DNA of 64,000 nt from Opitutia bacterium (GTDB taxonomy: Bacteria > Verrucomicrobiota > Verrucomicrobiia > Opitutales > Opitutaceae), in contig CANIJN010000001.1 of the NCBI GenBank assembly GCA_947467625.1, positions 44,813-108,812 on the forward strand, given 5' to 3'. A model generated the notes under the pieces. That model searched no databases. It saw nothing but the letters and a program-made list of their open reading frames with translations, and was not told where the DNA came from. The position numbers were made by a program, and so were the translations under genes. How positions within the stretch are numbered: position 1 is the first letter of the stretch; the number at the start of each line of letters is the position of its first letter. Of the stretch, positions 8,732 through 16,590 are shown piece after piece.

Positions 8732-10465
8732 ATGCGTCCCAAATTAATCCTCGGTTTGTTTTGTGCCTTCTTCACTCTGGGCCGCACGCAGGAACCGGCG
8801 CCCGACGCGGTTTTTTTCGGCGGTCACGTCCTCACGGTCGACGCCGCGTTCACGGTGCGGGAAGCGTTCGCAGTGCGCGGCGGGAAAATTATGGCGGTCG
8901 GAAGCTCGCGCGAGATCCGCGCGCTCGCTCGGGAGGGCTTCACAGCGGTGCGCGATCTCGGCGGACGTACCGTACTGCCGGGGCTCATTGACTCACACGT
9001 GCACCCGCCAGCAGCGGCGGTGTTCGAGTTCGATCACGAGATTCCCAACATGGAAACGATTCGCGAGGTATTGGACTACATCGCAGCCCGGGTGCGCGTG
9101 GTACCGGCAGGCGGGTGGATCTCGCTGCAACAGGTGTTCATCACGCGGTTGCAGGAAGCGCGCTTCCCAACGCGGGCCGAACTCGATGCGGTGGCTCCCC
9201 ACCACGCGGTGAATTTCCGCACCGGGCCGGACAATATGCTCAACACGCTGGCGTTGAAAAAATGCGCGTTCGACCGCACGTGGACGGTGCAGGACGGCGG
9301 ACCCGGTTATCTCGAAAAAGACGCCGCGGGCGATCCCACCGGCCTCGTCCGCGGGCTGGCGCGGTATATTAAAATGTCCGATACGGGGCGCGTGCCGACC
9401 GCGGCGCAAAGCCGCGAGCGGTTGCAGGCGCTGTTCCACGACTACAACCAGACGGGCTTCACTGCGGTGTGTGACCGCGGGGCGACGCCGGAATCGATCA
9501 AGCGTTACGAGGAATTGCGGGCGGACGGTGCCTTGACGCTCCGCGTGGCGATGTCGCAGACCTTTCCCACGGTGGGTTCGATGGCCTCCATCCTCGCCGC
9601 CATCGACGGCATCGCAACGAGCCCGCTGCGAGCACCCGACGCGTGGCTGCGGCTCATCGGCACCAAGATCTGGCTCGATGGCGGCATGCTCACGGGCAGC
9701 GCCTACCTGCATCAACCGTGGGGCCGGAACGAAAATTACGGTATCCGCGACGACACTTACCGCGGCGTACTCAACGTCGCGCCCGAACGGCTGCTCGCGA
9801 TGGTTCGGCGGGTGGCGCAACACGGACTGCAATTTACCGCGCACGCGGTCGGTGATGCGGCGGGCGATGTCTTGCTCGATGCCTACGACACGGTGAACCA
9901 CGAGAAACCGATCCGTGAACTGCGCATGGGCATCACCCACTCGAATTTCATGACACGCGAAAGCATCGCGCGCTCGGCCCGGCTCGGCGTGGTGCTCGAC
10001 GTCCAACCGATCTGGTTACATCTCGACACCCGCACGCTCGTGCAACAGTTCGGCTACGACCGGCTGCGCTGGTTTCAGCCGCTGAAAAGCATTCTGGAAG
10101 CGGGCGGCATGACCGGAGGAGGCTCGGACCACATGCTCAAGATCGGCGATCAACGGGCGATCAACCCCTATAATCCCTTCCTCGCCATGTGGACGACGAT
10201 CTCGCGGCGGGCGAAGTGGTATGAAGGCCAATTGCACCCCGAGGAAGCGCTCACCCGGCGGCAGGCGATCGAGTTCTACACGCGCAACAACGCCCACCTG
10301 TTGTTTTGGGAAAAAGAACTCGGCTCCCTCGAGCCGGGCAAACGCGCGGACTTCATCGTGATTGACCGCGACCTGCTCGCGTGCCCGCTCGACGACTGGA
10401 AAGAGACGCGCGTGCTGGAAACGTGGGTCGAGGGTCGCGCGGTATTTCGGCGAAACGTTCCGTAA
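8732..10465 (+). CDS. Exported amidohydrolase (amidohydrolase family 3, YtcJ-like)
   Basis: A 577-residue protein with a signal peptide (MRPKLILGLFCAFFTLGRTQ). DAVFFGGHVLTVDAAFTVREA at the start and LEPGKRADFIVIDRD near the end are the two halves of the composite beta-sandwich domain of this superfamily. GLIDSHVHP near residue 90 is the H-x-H metal motif; FTAHAVGDAA and GITHSNF supply the later His ligands, and GGGSDHM the late catalytic Asp. These enzymes hydrolyse amide-like bonds; the YtcJ group is mostly uncharacterised, so the substrate is unknown. The C-rich leader before ATG fits the other genes here. The start is well supported by the signal peptide. Confidence 0.9.
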   Translation: MRPKLILGLFCAFFTLGRTQEPAPDAVFFGGHVLTVDAAFTVREAFAVRGGKIMAVGSSREIRALAREGFTAVRDLGGRTVLPGLIDSHVHPPAAAVFEFDHEIPNMETIREVLDYIAARVRVVPAGGWISLQQVFITRLQEARFPTRAELDAVAPHHAVNFRTGPDNMLNTLALKKCAFDRTWTVQDGGPGYLEKDAAGDPTGLVRGLARYIKMSDTGRVPTAAQSRERLQALFHDYNQTGFTAVCDRGATPESIKRYEELRADGALTLRVAMSQTFPTVGSMASILAAIDGIATSPLRAPDAWLRLIGTKIWLDGGMLTGSAYLHQPWGRNENYGIRDDTYRGVLNVAPERLLAMVRRVAQHGLQFTAHAVGDAAGDVLLDAYDTVNHEKPIRELRMGITHSNFMTRESIARSARLGVVLDVQPIWLHLDTRTLVQQFGYDRLRWFQPLKSILEAGGMTGGGSDHMLKIGDQRAINPYNPFLAMWTTISRRAKWYEGQLHPEEALTRRQAIEFYTRNNAHLLFWEKELGSLEPGKRADFIVIDRDLLACPLDDWKETRVLETWVEGRAVFRRNVP

Positions 10466-10584
10466 GCACGGGGGCGGCGATCTTTTTTTGGGCTCATCAT
10501 GGACCCTCATCGCAACATCGTGCCTGCCCCTATTTTCTTTCCTGTAGAAACCGGCCTTGGGGTCACGAACGCGGAATCGGCGGG

Positions 10585-11052
10585 TTACGAAGCGACGCGG
10601 GTGAATTGACGAATCGCTTCGTAGGTCGCAATCCCGGCGGCGGTGCTGAGGTTGAGCGATCGCAACGCAGGATTCGCATGGGGTATCGTGACTCGCTGGC
10701 CCGCGCCAAGCTCGTCGTGCAACCAGTCGGGAGCACCCGCGCTCTCGTTTCCAAAGACCAATCCGTCATCGTCCGCGTAGCGCACATTCCAAAAACTTTG
10801 CTGCGTTTTTGTCGTGAAAAGCCAGAGCCGCTTCGGCGCCTGGGGACTGGCGCGAAATGCCGCCCAATCGGCATGCTCATGGACATCGAGCGATTTCCAA
10901 TAATCCATCCCGGCGCGACGCAGATTACGGTCGTTGATCACAAAGCCGAGGGGGTGAATCAGGTGGAGCCGCGAACACGTCAGAGCACACATCCGGCCGA
11001 TGTTACCGGTATTGGGCGCGATCTCGGGCTGAAAGAGCACGACATGAATCAT
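10585..11052 (-). CDS. trmL: tRNA (cytidine/uridine-34-2'-O)-methyltransferase
   Basis: A 155-residue SPOUT methyltransferase, the usual TrmL length. MIHVVLFQPEIAPNTGNIGR is the family N-terminus with motif 1 Asn and Arg; LIHPLGF follows, and SLNLSTAAGIATYEAIRQ at the C-terminus forms the S-adenosylmethionine-binding trefoil knot. TrmL methylates the 2'-O of the wobble nucleotide of tRNA-Leu isoacceptors. It is the third of three minus-strand housekeeping genes (rpoZ, smpB, trmL), 60 bases after smpB, possibly in one transcript although a terminator lies between rpoZ and smpB. Confidence 0.93.
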   Translation of the reverse strand: MIHVVLFQPEIAPNTGNIGRMCALTCSRLHLIHPLGFVINDRNLRRAGMDYWKSLDVHEHADWAAFRASPQAPKRLWLFTTKTQQSFWNVRYADDDGLVFGNESAGAPDWLHDELGAGQRVTIPHANPALRSLNLSTAAGIATYEAIRQFTRVAS

Positions 11053-11112
11053 TCGCTAATCGTCGCTGGCCGCCTGCGCGAATCAAGCGCGCTCACGGAT
11101 TGACGTTCAGTT

Positions 11113-11586
11113 TCAGCGACGGGCCTTGAGCTCTTTGTTGAGCTCCATCATTTCGGCCCGCGTCTTGAGGTCGTCACGCTTATCGAAATTTTTCTTTCCG
11201 GTGCACAAGGCCACCTCGACCTTCACGAGCGCCTCCTTGAAATACATCCGCAACGGCACCAGTGCCCGCCCACCCGCCTCCAGCGCATGCTGGATCTTGT
11301 CGATGTGCCGGCGATGCAGCAGCAGTTTCCGGATACGCTTGGAGTCGTGGTTAAAAATATTACCCCACGCATATTGCTCGATATGCGCGCCATGCATCCA
11401 AATTTCCCCCTTCTCCACCCGACCAAACGCGTCGCTGATCTGCGCCTTGCCCGCGCGCACCGACTTCACCTCGGTGCCCCGGAGCTGGATGCCGGCCTCG
11501 AACCGTTCGTCCACAAAATAGTCACGCAACGCCTTCGAGTTGCGGATTTCGGTATGACGCGGACCGTCTTTCTTCTTCGCTGCCAT
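11113..11586 (-). CDS. smpB: SsrA-binding protein
   Basis: A 157-residue protein, full SmpB length. NSKALRDYFVDERFEAGIQL, GTEVKSVRAGKAQISDA, HGAHIEQYAWGN and RKLLLHRRHIDKI are the conserved oligonucleotide-binding barrel motifs, and the basic C-terminal tail (ELKARR) is present. SmpB binds tmRNA and delivers it to stalled ribosomes for trans-translation. No ssrA (tmRNA) gene was seen near it. The leader CCACCTGAACC before the ATG has no Shine-Dalgarno. Confidence 0.96.
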   Translation of the reverse strand: MAAKKKDGPRHTEIRNSKALRDYFVDERFEAGIQLRGTEVKSVRAGKAQISDAFGRVEKGEIWMHGAHIEQYAWGNIFNHDSKRIRKLLLHRRHIDKIQHALEAGGRALVPLRMYFKEALVKVEVALCTGKKNFDKRDDLKTRAEMMELNKELKARR

Positions 11587-11622
11587 GGTTCAGGTGGAAT
11601 TGGGATCGGAAAATTTCAGCAC

Positions 11623-11656
11623 AAAAAAAGGCGGCCTCGACAATCATCGAGCCGCC
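11623..11656 (-). terminator. Rho-independent terminator after rpoZ
   Basis: Read on the minus strand, GGCGGCTCGA and TCGAGGCCGCC form a ~10-bp stem with one bulged base and a 6-base loop, followed by seven T. It lies 24 bases after the rpoZ stop codon. Confidence 0.85.
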
Positions 11657-11680
11657 CAAAGCTGCAATCGCTCCGCGATC

Positions 11681-11875
11681 TCAGGCCAATTCGTAGCTGA
11701 TCTTACCTTCGATCACCTCACGGAGCGCAGTGTCCTCGGGGGTGAGCTGCTCGAGCGACTCGACGAGTGGTCGATTGCCCCGCTTGAGCTGCTTCACGCG
11801 ACGGGAAACCACGTTGATCAGGATGTTGGGATCAGGAATAGCCTTGAGGGCATCTGTGATATAATTGTCTCTCAT
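11681..11875 (-). CDS. rpoZ: DNA-directed RNA polymerase omega subunit
   Basis: A 64-residue protein starting at ATG 11875 (the open frame extends 20 codons upstream, but MRDNYITDALKAIPDPNILI is the natural start). VVSRRVKQLKRGNRPLVE and ALREVIEGKISYEL are the helix alpha-2 and C-terminal motifs of omega/Rpb6. Omega helps beta-prime fold and assemble into polymerase. It is divergent from cutA, with 123 bases between the two starts, and is followed by its own terminator. Confidence 0.92.
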   Translation of the reverse strand: MRDNYITDALKAIPDPNILINVVSRRVKQLKRGNRPLVESLEQLTPEDTALREVIEGKISYELA

Positions 11876-11998
11876 GATTAACGGATGGATGATTTGAAAA
11901 ACCACGAGGACACCGCCCGCTCCGCCACCCGTCAAGGGCGAATTCCCGCCTCCAAATTCCCGCTTGCGCCCGCCCGTCGCGCGCCGAAAACCTCCGCG

Positions 11999-12340
11999 AT
12001 GTTCATCGCTTGGACTTCTGTTGCCAGGCGGGCCGAGGCCGAACGCCTAGCGAGGGATGCCGTCGCCCGCGGTTTGGCCGCCTGCGTCCAAATTGAGGGC
12101 CCCATCGTCTCACACTACTCATGGCAGGGCCGGGCCGAGCGGGCCGAAGAATTCCGACTCTGTTTCAAGTGCTGCCTCGGCCAACTCGCCGCGCTCGAAA
12201 CGCAGGTCCTCGCCGACCACCCTAACGATACGCCCGAATGGCTGGTCGTGCGGGCCGAACATGTGGGAGAAAAATACTTGTCATGGGCGCAGGCGAACGC
12301 CACGTTCCCACCCTTTCATTCGTCTCAACCACCACTTTAA
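11999..12340 (+). CDS. cutA: CutA divalent-cation tolerance family protein
   Basis: A 113-residue protein starting at ATG 11999; the frame is open from 11885 but the CutA fold begins at FIAWTSV. ARGLAACVQIEGPIVSHYSW is the family signature with the conserved Cys, followed by WQGRAERAEEFRLCFK and HPNDTPEWLVV. CutA proteins are trimeric ferredoxin-like cytoplasmic proteins first linked to copper tolerance in E. coli; the true role is unsettled. Five bases separate it from the next gene, so the two are probably co-transcribed. Confidence 0.92.
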   Translation: MFIAWTSVARRAEAERLARDAVARGLAACVQIEGPIVSHYSWQGRAERAEEFRLCFKCCLGQLAALETQVLADHPNDTPEWLVVRAEHVGEKYLSWAQANATFPPFHSSQPPL

Positions 12341-12345
12341 CTACC

Positions 12346-12501
12346 ATGTCCCAGCACAAAAGCCTCCAAGGCGCCTCCGGTCTCGTCGTCAAACGCAATG
12401 TTTTGAAGCGCTTTGAGCGCGTTGATATCCTGAAAAAACGTGGCCAATGGAAAGCCGGCGACCGCGTGCAGGGACTCCGCAAGACCAAGCCGGACGTCTA
12501 A
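12346..12501 (+). CDS. Small basic protein of the Verrucomicrobiota/Chlamydiae family
   Basis: A 51-residue, strongly basic protein starting at ATG 12346: it begins MSQHKSLQGASGLVVKRNVL and ends in KRGQWKAGDRVQGLRKTK plus three residues. The pattern K-S-L-x-x-x-x-x-L-x-x-x-R-N-V-L-x-R-x-E-R matches the small basic protein family known from Verrucomicrobiota and Chlamydiae (TIGR04137, from memory). Its role is unknown; size and charge suggest an RNA or ribosome partner, which is inference. It sits 5 bases after cutA and is closed by a strong terminator. Confidence 0.85.
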   Translation: MSQHKSLQGASGLVVKRNVLKRFERVDILKKRGQWKAGDRVQGLRKTKPDV

Positions 12502-12522
12502 TTCGCCCCCTGTTTTTTTCTT

Positions 12523-12553
12523 GGCAGGCAGTTTTCCGCTGCCTGCCTTTTTT
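12523..12553 (+). terminator. Rho-independent terminator after the small basic protein gene
   Basis: A perfect 9-bp stem (GGCAGGCAG/CTGCCTGCC) with loop TTTTCCG is followed by TTTTTT, 21 bases after the stop codon. A T-run also precedes the stem. Confidence 0.93.
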
Positions 12554-12586
12554 GTACCCTGATCCCGCGCCGCTCCGTTCCGCCCC

Positions 12587-13246
12587 ATGATCGACCTGAC
12601 TAAGACACTCATCGATTTCATTGTGCATATTGATGCTCACTTAGTGGAGATCACGCGCAACTACGGCCTGTGGACCTACGCCGTCCTTTTCTTGATCATC
12701 TTTGCGGAAACGGGGCTCGTCGTGACGCCTTTCTTACCCGGAGATTCGCTCCTTTTTGCCACCGGAACCCTCTGTGCCCGCGCCGACTCCGGACTCAATG
12801 TCCATCTGATGGCGCTGCTCCTGTTCGTCGCCGCGGTGATCGGTGACACGCTCAATTACTGGATCGGCGGGAAGCTGGGTCCGCCTGTCTTTAAACGCGA
12901 AGATTCGTTTTTCTTCCGCAAAAAAAACTTGGAGCGGGCCCATGTTTTTTTTGAAAAATATGGCGGCCGGGCAATTATCCTCGCGCGGTTCGTTCCCATC
13001 GTGCGCACCTTTGTGCCTTTCGTGGCAGGAGTCGGGCGGATGCGCTACCGCCAGTTTCTCGCCTATAATATCATGGGGGGCTTCGTCTGGATTTATTCCC
13101 TTTCCTACGCGGGTTATGCTTTCGGCAACCACCCGATGGTCCAGAAAAACTTCAAGCTCGTCATCCTTGGCATCATTATCCTGTCCGTGCTCCCTGTGGT
13201 CATCGAAGGCTGGCGCGCTTGGCGGGAAAATAAAAAGTCTGCCTGA
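12587..13246 (+). CDS. DedA-family membrane protein
   Basis: A 219-residue polytopic protein. FAETGLVVTPFLPGDSLLF is the DedA signature with the conserved acidic residue and Pro-Gly-Asp; GDTLNYWIGGKLG and GGRAIILARFVPIVRTFVPF carry the conserved Gly-Asp and the R-F-x-P-x-x-R-T motif. Members act as flippases or transporters for undecaprenyl phosphate or phospholipids, often proton-coupled; the substrate cannot be told here. It is a separate unit, downstream of a terminator and upstream of tRNA-Arg. The ATG follows a C-rich leader (CCGCCCC). Confidence 0.93.
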   Translation: MIDLTKTLIDFIVHIDAHLVEITRNYGLWTYAVLFLIIFAETGLVVTPFLPGDSLLFATGTLCARADSGLNVHLMALLLFVAAVIGDTLNYWIGGKLGPPVFKREDSFFFRKKNLERAHVFFEKYGGRAIILARFVPIVRTFVPFVAGVGRMRYRQFLAYNIMGGFVWIYSLSYAGYAFGNHPMVQKNFKLVILGIIILSVLPVVIEGWRAWRENKKSA

Positions 13247-13340
13247 GGCGCACCGCAGCTTTGTGCCACCCGTAAAGTCTTTCGGAAAGTCTTTACGCTC
13301 GACAGATCGCAGCGGCAGCGCGAATTTTTTAAGAGCAAAC

Positions 13341-13415
13341 GCGAGTGTAGCACAATGGATAGTGTAGTAGCCTCCGAAGCTATTGATCCCGGTTCGACTC
13401 CGGGCACTCGCACCA
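13341..13415 (+). tRNA. tRNA-Arg(CCG)
   Basis: The sequence folds as a full cloverleaf: acceptor GCGAGTG/CACTCGC, D-stem GCAC/GTGT, anticodon stem GTAGC/GCTAT with loop CTCCGAA (anticodon CCG at 13374-13376), T-stem CCCGG/CCGGG with loop TTCGACT, discriminator A and encoded CCA. It reads the Arg codon CGG. Confidence 0.96.
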
Positions 13416-13503
13416 GCTTTTCTCAGAGTTAAAACCTGGAAAAAAGAACGGACGGGAACTCGGAGAACGTTTACGAACGTAGCAAAATTTCGTTACCCGG
13501 GGA

Positions 13504-13537
13504 ACTAGCGTTCAGCTAGTCCGGCAACAAGTTGCCG
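13504..13537. repeat. Two adjacent hairpins downstream of the M23 peptidase gene
   Basis: ACTAGC-GTTCA-GCTAGT (13504-13520) and CGGCAAC-AA-GTTGCCG (13522-13537) lie head to tail in the 178-base gap between the tRNA and the convergent peptidase gene. There is no T-run, so this is a transcript-end structure or a dispersed palindromic repeat rather than a standard terminator. Confidence 0.5.
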
Positions 13538-13593
13538 ACCGCTCGGATCGGCCATGACCGCAAGGTCGCCGTTGGTTACCTCAGTGACGAGCG

Positions 13594-14610
13594 TCACTTC
13601 AGTCCAAACAACTGCTGCAGGACCGTTTCGAGATCCTTGCCGACGATCAAGCTGCCCCGTCGATTCACCGCCAGCGACCGACTGCGCTGCCGTTTCTCCA
13701 ATTCGACGTTCACTTCAGTCAAACGCGGTTGCTCATACGGCAAGGCGACTACGTCCGTCGCATTGAGCGGCGTCCACGCAAACGGAACCCCGGTCCAATT
13801 AAACTGAATCTCCCAGCCGGCCACCGGCCCCATCGGCAATGCCTTGGTTACGAGCGAGGGATAGCGCAGGACAAAGTCCGGCGTCCGTCTGGTCGCGATC
13901 CGCACCCGCACGGCGGTCTCCATATTGGAAAAATAATCCTGCACGCTGTTGATCTTCCGCGTGCGCCACTGATTAAAAAAGTCGAGTGGATCGATGCCCA
14001 TGAGGTTCATCCCATTCCAGACGCCGTGTTCATTGTGGCTGCCGAACTTCTTTCGCTGATACCACGCCTGAAAATCGTTCGTTACCATGACGCCGATTTC
14101 GAAATGAACATGCGACCGACTGACTGGGATCGGAGTCGCCCCGGAACTGTGCCCCATCGTGCCGAGCGGCTGACTGCGATTAATCCGGCCACCGACGCTC
14201 AAACCCGGAGCAATCCGCGCGAGGTGCGCGTAGAGCGTGTAGACCGCCGGCGACACATCCGGGTGCTCCAAGATGACGTAGCGGCCATAGTTGCTCCCGC
14301 CCGGATTCGCACTGATATGGCGGACGACCCCCGCCATCACGGCCATGACCTGGTCAACGGGTTCACCGCGGCGGTCCCGGACGAGGGCGCTGATATCGAG
14401 TCCCTCGTGAAATTGCACTCCACCGTTGCGCACCCCCCCAAACGTCCCCGACACCGGATCACCCGAACCGGCATGCTGCACAAAGTCCCCGATGGATTTT
14501 CCTTCAGACCACGCCGGGTTGGGAGTCGGCCACGTGAGGTCAAGGCGCTCGGCTGCGGACGCCGCCGCACCGATCGCAACCACGGCAACCATCACAAAAT
14601 TTGTCTTCAT
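13594..14610 (-). CDS. Exported M23 (LytM-type) metallopeptidase
   Basis: A 338-residue protein with a signal peptide (MKTNFVMVAVVAIGAAASAAE). FHEGLDISA supplies the H-x(3)-D zinc motif and RSHVHFEIG the H-x-H motif of M23 peptidases, with GRYVILEH and YTLYAHLARI between them. The family cleaves peptidoglycan cross-links or, if degenerate, regulates amidases. The C-terminal ~100 residues form an extra domain I do not recognise. Its ATG overlaps by one base (TAATG) the stop of the lipoprotein gene, making it the last gene of the hemW operon. Confidence 0.9.
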   Translation of the reverse strand: MKTNFVMVAVVAIGAAASAAERLDLTWPTPNPAWSEGKSIGDFVQHAGSGDPVSGTFGGVRNGGVQFHEGLDISALVRDRRGEPVDQVMAVMAGVVRHISANPGGSNYGRYVILEHPDVSPAVYTLYAHLARIAPGLSVGGRINRSQPLGTMGHSSGATPIPVSRSHVHFEIGVMVTNDFQAWYQRKKFGSHNEHGVWNGMNLMGIDPLDFFNQWRTRKINSVQDYFSNMETAVRVRIATRRTPDFVLRYPSLVTKALPMGPVAGWEIQFNWTGVPFAWTPLNATDVVALPYEQPRLTEVNVELEKRQRSRSLAVNRRGSLIVGKDLETVLQQLFGLK

Positions 14611-15092
14611 TATTTGCGCGCCGCCGCTCGCTGCAGAGCGACGGAGGTTTTCTTGATATTTTCTACGAGGTCGGGCAGGGCCGCGTCCGCCATTTCAACG
14701 AAAACGAACACCCGGCCTTCGGCCAGCGGCCCTTCCATCCGGCGCGCGCCCACGGCGACATCGTTCAGGAAGAGCACCAGACGCCGGCCTTGGTTCGAGC
14801 CGCTGATTCGGTAGAGATCCCGTGCCGCCGCCGGGGTGAGCTGAAACATCAGGCATTTACCTAGCTCCACCTGCATCAACTCGACGTTCACAATGTCACC
14901 CTCGGTGAGCACAGGCTTGGGCCCGATCATTACGCGCACTCCACTCTGCGGTAGGGTGGCGCTCACGGTACGCGCCGCGGCTTCCTCGAGGAAAAACCGC
15001 GCCACGGTCGGCGTGTAGTCCACCGAGGTGGGTGACTGACAGCCCGCGAGCGTAAGCAGAAGGCCAAGTAAACGGATGGTCGCTTTGATCAT
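14610..15092 (-). CDS. Small lipoprotein of unknown function
   Basis: A 160-residue protein starting at ATG 15092, chosen because MIKATIRLLGLLLTLAGCQS is a lipoprotein signal with lipobox LAGC. The frame stays open upstream to 15347 but that part overlaps another gene. The mature part has no domain I recognise; it reads as a compact alpha/beta protein (RVMIGPKPVLTEGDIVNVEL, RRLVLFLNDVAVGARRMEG). It starts 4 bases after the upstream hypothetical gene and ends in a one-base overlap with the M23 peptidase gene. A role in the envelope alongside that peptidase is inference. Confidence 0.8.
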   Translation of the reverse strand: MIKATIRLLGLLLTLAGCQSPTSVDYTPTVARFFLEEAAARTVSATLPQSGVRVMIGPKPVLTEGDIVNVELMQVELGKCLMFQLTPAAARDLYRISGSNQGRRLVLFLNDVAVGARRMEGPLAEGRVFVFVEMADAALPDLVENIKKTSVALQRAAARK

Positions 15093-15096
15093 GGTG

Positions 15097-15357
15097 TTAA
15101 TTGCCCATCCAGAGACTCCCCGTCCCATCGTCTTTGATCCGCTGTCTTTCCGGAAAATTATCGCCATCCGGAGCCAAGGAGCCGTCGAGGGGACCGTGTA
15201 AATAAGGCAGCCGTGAGCCCAGCGCCACATCGGCGGTCCGGATGCGAGCGACGTCTCCAAAGTCATGACAAAAATCGGAATTGAAAAATTTCCGACCGAG
15301 GCCCAACCCACTGGCCATCGCCGGAGAACATCGGCCGAGCATCGCATCCGTTTTCAT
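15097..15357 (-). CDS. Conserved-looking hypothetical protein, 86 residues
   Basis: Its ATG overlaps the TGA of hemW (ATGA at 15354-15357) and its stop lies 4 bases before the lipoprotein start, so it fits the operon exactly. The protein is polar and not Arg-rich, with DFGDVARIRTADVALGSRLP and LHGPLDGSLAPDGDNF; no signal peptide, membrane segment or known domain is visible. I do not recognise the family. Its fit to the junctions is the main reason to call it real. Confidence 0.6.
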   Translation of the reverse strand: MKTDAMLGRCSPAMASGLGLGRKFFNSDFCHDFGDVARIRTADVALGSRLPYLHGPLDGSLAPDGDNFPERQRIKDDGTGSLWMGN

Positions 15358-16544
15358 GCGACGGACTCCTCGCTCTCAAACGCAGCCATCAGCTCCGCCC
15401 CAACCGCGTCAGCGAGTAATCGGCCGCGATCCGTTAAGCGGACGATCGCATCCGCCCGAGTAGCCAATTGTTCCTCGACCAATCTGCGCAGCAAGGCATC
15501 GACCGCCGCCCACGGAGCATCCGGGCATCGCTCCCGCCAGTGAGCAACATCCACTCCGGCGTTCATCCGCAGTCCAAAAATCAACGCGTCTTCGGTCATC
15601 AGGGCCGGCGTCAGCGCGACCCGGTCTTCCGTCACCCGGTTACCGTGGGCGACGTGCGTCTGCCATTTCTCCAAATCAGCGATATTCCCCCCACGCCAAC
15701 CACCGTGTTGTGACGCGGCGGATGGGCCTAGGCCCACCCACTCGTGCATGTGCCATGTATTCAAGTTATGAATGCAGGCTTGCCCCGGGCGGGCGAAGTT
15801 GGAAACCTCATACTGCGCATAACCCGCCGCCCCGAGTTGCGCCCACGTCTGCTCGTAGAGTCGGATTTCATGATCCGGATCCAATTTCACCCGCCCTTGA
15901 GACAGCTTAACCCATAACTTGGTGTCCTCCTCAAAGGTGAGACAATAGGTCGAGAGATGATCGGGTGCCCGCGAAACCGCCTCGCGCACATCCGCCGCCC
16001 ACTCCACGGCTGTCTGCCCGGGCAAAGCAAACATAAGATCCAAGTTCACACTGGGAAACCCCGCCGCGCGCACGCGGTCATAAGCTCGATCGATCTGTTG
16101 GACGGAATGCTGCCGTCCGAGCGCATCAAGGAGCGCCGGCTGAAAACTCTGGACGCCCATCGACACGCGGGTCACCCCGATTGCCCGCAGGACCGTCAGT
16201 CGCTCTTCGGTAACCGAACCCGGGGCGAGCTCGACCGTCCACTCTAGCGGAGTGCCACCGCACCGCGCCCGGACGATCGCACCAAGCTTCTCCAAGTCTC
16301 GCGCCGCCAGCAGACCTGGTGTGCCGCCGCCCCAGAACACGGTCGTGACGGGACGCTTCCAAGCAACCAGCGAAGCCTCCGTTGCGACGCAATCTAAGTA
16401 ACGCTCGATGCTCCCAGCGGTCGGTTGCGTTTGGTAAAATGCACAGAAATCACACGTCGAGGCACAGAACGGCACGTGCACGTAAAATCCCAGCGGGGCG
16501 TGCGCTGAGGAAGCTTTGGCTTGCGCTGGGACGAGGCCGCTCAT
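15354..16544 (-). CDS. hemW: Radical SAM heme chaperone HemW
   Basis: A 396-residue protein. HVPFCASTCDFCAFY carries the Cys27-x3-Cys31-x2-Cys34 cluster that binds the 4Fe-4S of radical SAM enzymes, followed by TVFWGGGTPGLL and by GVTRVSMGVQSF and SVNLDLMFALPGQT. The C-terminal HemW extension is present (MTEDALIFGLRMNAGVD, LTDRGRLLADAV). HemW is related to coproporphyrinogen dehydrogenase HemN but acts as a heme-delivery protein. The spacing of the Cys cluster and the length favour HemW over true HemN. First gene of a four-gene operon. Confidence 0.88.
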   Translation of the reverse strand: MSGLVPAQAKASSAHAPLGFYVHVPFCASTCDFCAFYQTQPTAGSIERYLDCVATEASLVAWKRPVTTVFWGGGTPGLLAARDLEKLGAIVRARCGGTPLEWTVELAPGSVTEERLTVLRAIGVTRVSMGVQSFQPALLDALGRQHSVQQIDRAYDRVRAAGFPSVNLDLMFALPGQTAVEWAADVREAVSRAPDHLSTYCLTFEEDTKLWVKLSQGRVKLDPDHEIRLYEQTWAQLGAAGYAQYEVSNFARPGQACIHNLNTWHMHEWVGLGPSAASQHGGWRGGNIADLEKWQTHVAHGNRVTEDRVALTPALMTEDALIFGLRMNAGVDVAHWRERCPDAPWAAVDALLRRLVEEQLATRADAIVRLTDRGRLLADAVGAELMAAFESEESVA

Positions 16545-16590
16545 TAGTAACGCGTTTTAATTCGCCAAGATTTTTTCACTCTAGGACCCA

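Noticed and set aside
12587..13246. Phospholipid or alkaline phosphatase naming of the DedA gene
   Set aside because: Only the DedA signature motifs are seen; no phosphatase residues are present.
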